DNA of 64,000 bases from assembly GCF_026013615.1 (NCBI RefSeq), contig NZ_JAPDPI010000022.1, forward strand, positions 1 through 64,000, in the 5' to 3' direction. The notes under the pieces are model-generated. The model saw nothing but the letters and a program-made list of their open reading frames with translations, had not been told where the DNA came from and did not search any database. Source of the DNA: Plebeiibacterium marinum (lineage in GTDB: Bacteria; Bacteroidota; Bacteroidia; Bacteroidales; Marinilabiliaceae). Each line of letters opens with the position of its first letter. Position 1 is the stretch's first letter. The translations under genes were made by a program, and so were the position numbers. This document shows, piece after piece, positions 62,145-64,000 of this stretch.

Positions 62145-63320
62145 GTGCAATCATTTTTCGACACACATAAGTATCTCATTGATAATTTACAGGTTCCTAT
62201 CCGGCGAAAGCTGATGGATGAAATTGATTGGAATCACCGCCTGATAGGAATTAAGGGAACAAGAGGAATTGGGAAGACCAATTTTTTGCTGGATTTTGCT
62301 AAATCAAAATATGGTACAGATAAATCATGTTTGTATGTCAACTTAAACAATCTTTATTTTTCAGAACATAGTATAATTTCTTTTGCTGATCAGTTTAGAA
62401 AGACCGGAGGTAAAACTTTGGTGCTGGACCAGGTTTATAAGTACCCGGGTTGGTCAGAAGAGTTAAAATATTGCTATGAGAATTTTAAGGATTTGCAAAT
62501 CGTGTTTTCTGGTTCCACAGTAATGAGACTAAGGGAGGAGAATCCCCATTTAAGAGATGTAGTTCATTCGTACAAATTAGAGGGTTTTTCTTTTCGTGAA
62601 TTTTTACAATTGAAAACAGGGAAGGTTTTTGATTCATATTCATTAGATGAAATATTAGCTAACCACCAACAGATAGCATCTGAAATAGTAAAAACAATCA
62701 GGCCGTTAGCCTTTTTTGACGATTATCTTGAGTATGGCTACTATCCTTTTTATCTGGATGAGCAGCATTATACCGAGAATCTGATGAAGAGTGTTAACCT
62801 GATTTTGGAAATTGATATAAGCTTTTTGCGACAGATAGAGCTAAAATATTTGCCCCGTCTTCGTAAGCTGTTGTTTAGTATAGCTCAGGAAGTCCCTTTT
62901 CAGCCTAATGTAAGTAAGTTAAGTGGTCATATAGGTACCTCCAGGGCTACAGTAATGAATTACCTGTATTATTTGCGGCAGGCCAGGTTGGTGAAATTGT
63001 TGTATGATGGACCAGAGGATATGCAGAAAAAACCATTGATGATCTATTTGCATAATCCCAACTTAATACATTGCATCAGCAGAGGGGCTGTTGATAAATT
63101 AAATCTGTTGAAAACATTTTTCTATAACCAGGTTGGGGCAGCACATGAACTGAGTTATTCAAGCCGTGGAGATTTCCAGGTGAATGATGGATATGATTTT
63201 GTTGTTGATGGATTTGGGAGAAAAGGGAAAGTGAAAGAGGATGTATTGATAGCAAAGGATATGATTGAAGTAGGAGATAAGGGAGTGATTCCTTTGTGGT
63301 TATTTGGATTTTTATATTGA
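62145..63320 (+). CDS. AAA-family ATPase, AAA_14/DUF4143 type, with an altered Walker B
   Basis: 391 aa from a GTG; the N-terminal alignment to DUF4143 proteins (DTHKYLIDNLQVPIRRKLMDEIDWNHRLIGIKG) supports it. Walker A is GTRGIGKTNFLLDF. The Walker B is LVLDQVYKYPGW, where the family usually has LDE(I/V)HKYPNW, so the catalytic Glu is Gln here. The C-terminal DUF4143 domain includes a winged-helix part (VSKLSGHIGTSRATVMNYLYYLRQARLV). Biochemical role unknown in this family; it is a common accessory protein in Bacteroidota. It precedes nifJ by 104 bp. Confidence 0.85.
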   Translation: MQSFFDTHKYLIDNLQVPIRRKLMDEIDWNHRLIGIKGTRGIGKTNFLLDFAKSKYGTDKSCLYVNLNNLYFSEHSIISFADQFRKTGGKTLVLDQVYKYPGWSEELKYCYENFKDLQIVFSGSTVMRLREENPHLRDVVHSYKLEGFSFREFLQLKTGKVFDSYSLDEILANHQQIASEIVKTIRPLAFFDDYLEYGYYPFYLDEQHYTENLMKSVNLILEIDISFLRQIELKYLPRLRKLLFSIAQEVPFQPNVSKLSGHIGTSRATVMNYLYYLRQARLVKLLYDGPEDMQKKPLMIYLHNPNLIHCISRGAVDKLNLLKTFFYNQVGAAHELSYSSRGDFQVNDGYDFVVDGFGRKGKVKEDVLIAKDMIEVGDKGVIPLWLFGFLY

Positions 63321-63406
63321 AGTTATGCTTCAGATTATATCATAAAGTTGTAAATTTAATACTTGATTATCAGAAATATAGATTAAGTCTAAATAATAGT
63401 AGTTAA

Positions 63407-64000
<594 letters not shown>

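Overview
The window reads as chromosome of an anaerobic or facultatively anaerobic Bacteroidota, most likely a marine Marinilabiliales/Prolixibacteraceae-type organism (lineage is an inference; no rRNA is present). The evidence is a short 287-aa primary sigma factor without region 1.1, a Rho with a long charged insertion, a type IX secretion (T9SS) type-B sorted PKD protein paired with a PorP/SprF protein, TonB-dependent receptors with carboxypeptidase-like N-terminal domains, DUF5723 and DUF4625 families, and several promoters of the Bacteroidota TTTG/TAnnTTTG type. Ferredoxin-linked 2-oxoacid oxidoreductases (a four-subunit Kor/Vor operon and the start of nifJ), a flavodoxin and citrate lyase indicate fermentative metabolism. 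No tRNA, rRNA, CRISPR array, intact insertion sequence or prophage was seen.

Layout. 1-4306: a minus-strand surface operon (PD40 protein, 582-aa lipoprotein, DUF5723 protein). 4598-6589: a truncated PAS-type regulator remnant, an alpha/beta hydrolase and a convergent proline dehydrogenase. 6999-13014: a 1648-aa PKD adhesin-like T9SS protein with its PorP/SprF partner. 13436-17603: a small heat-shock protein, then polyphosphate kinase overlapping an HD-hydrolase/PycTM fusion. 17886-22931: secreted and lipoprotein genes with thioredoxin-like folds, an EFR1 ferredoxin, a single-domain response regulator, an outer-membrane beta-barrel and an acetyltransferase. 23159-34435: carbohydrate genes: KDG kinase, GPH symporter and GH43, then a LacI regulator with a double operator facing a TonB receptor, P-loop kinase, GH13_18 phosphorylase and MFS transporter. 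34500-39985: citrate lyase operon citD-E-F-XG-C. 40342-45349: Kor/Vor operon, aminotransferase, flavodoxin. 45650-46750: second KDG kinase. 46902-50199: predicted metal-uptake cluster. 50417-52154: SAM riboswitch followed by aspartate kinase. 52433-56670: LacI regulator with uxaA and uxaB. 56939-64000: acetyltransferase, rpe, rpoD, rho, an AAA/DUF4143 protein and the 5' part of nifJ.

How it fits together. UxaB and UxaA would turn tagaturonate into 2-keto-3-deoxygluconate, which the KDG kinases phosphorylate. The GH13_18 locus predicts import of a small alpha-glucoside, phosphorolysis, and possible phosphorylation of the released acceptor. Kor/Vor, NifJ, ferredoxin and flavodoxin carry low-potential electrons, and citrate lyase links citrate to acetate and oxaloacetate. 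The least ordinary parts are the HD-PycTM/ppk1 pair, the GH13_18 and P-loop kinase locus with its tandem operators, the Cys/His-rich metal receptor, and the SAM-riboswitch leader with two competing hairpins.
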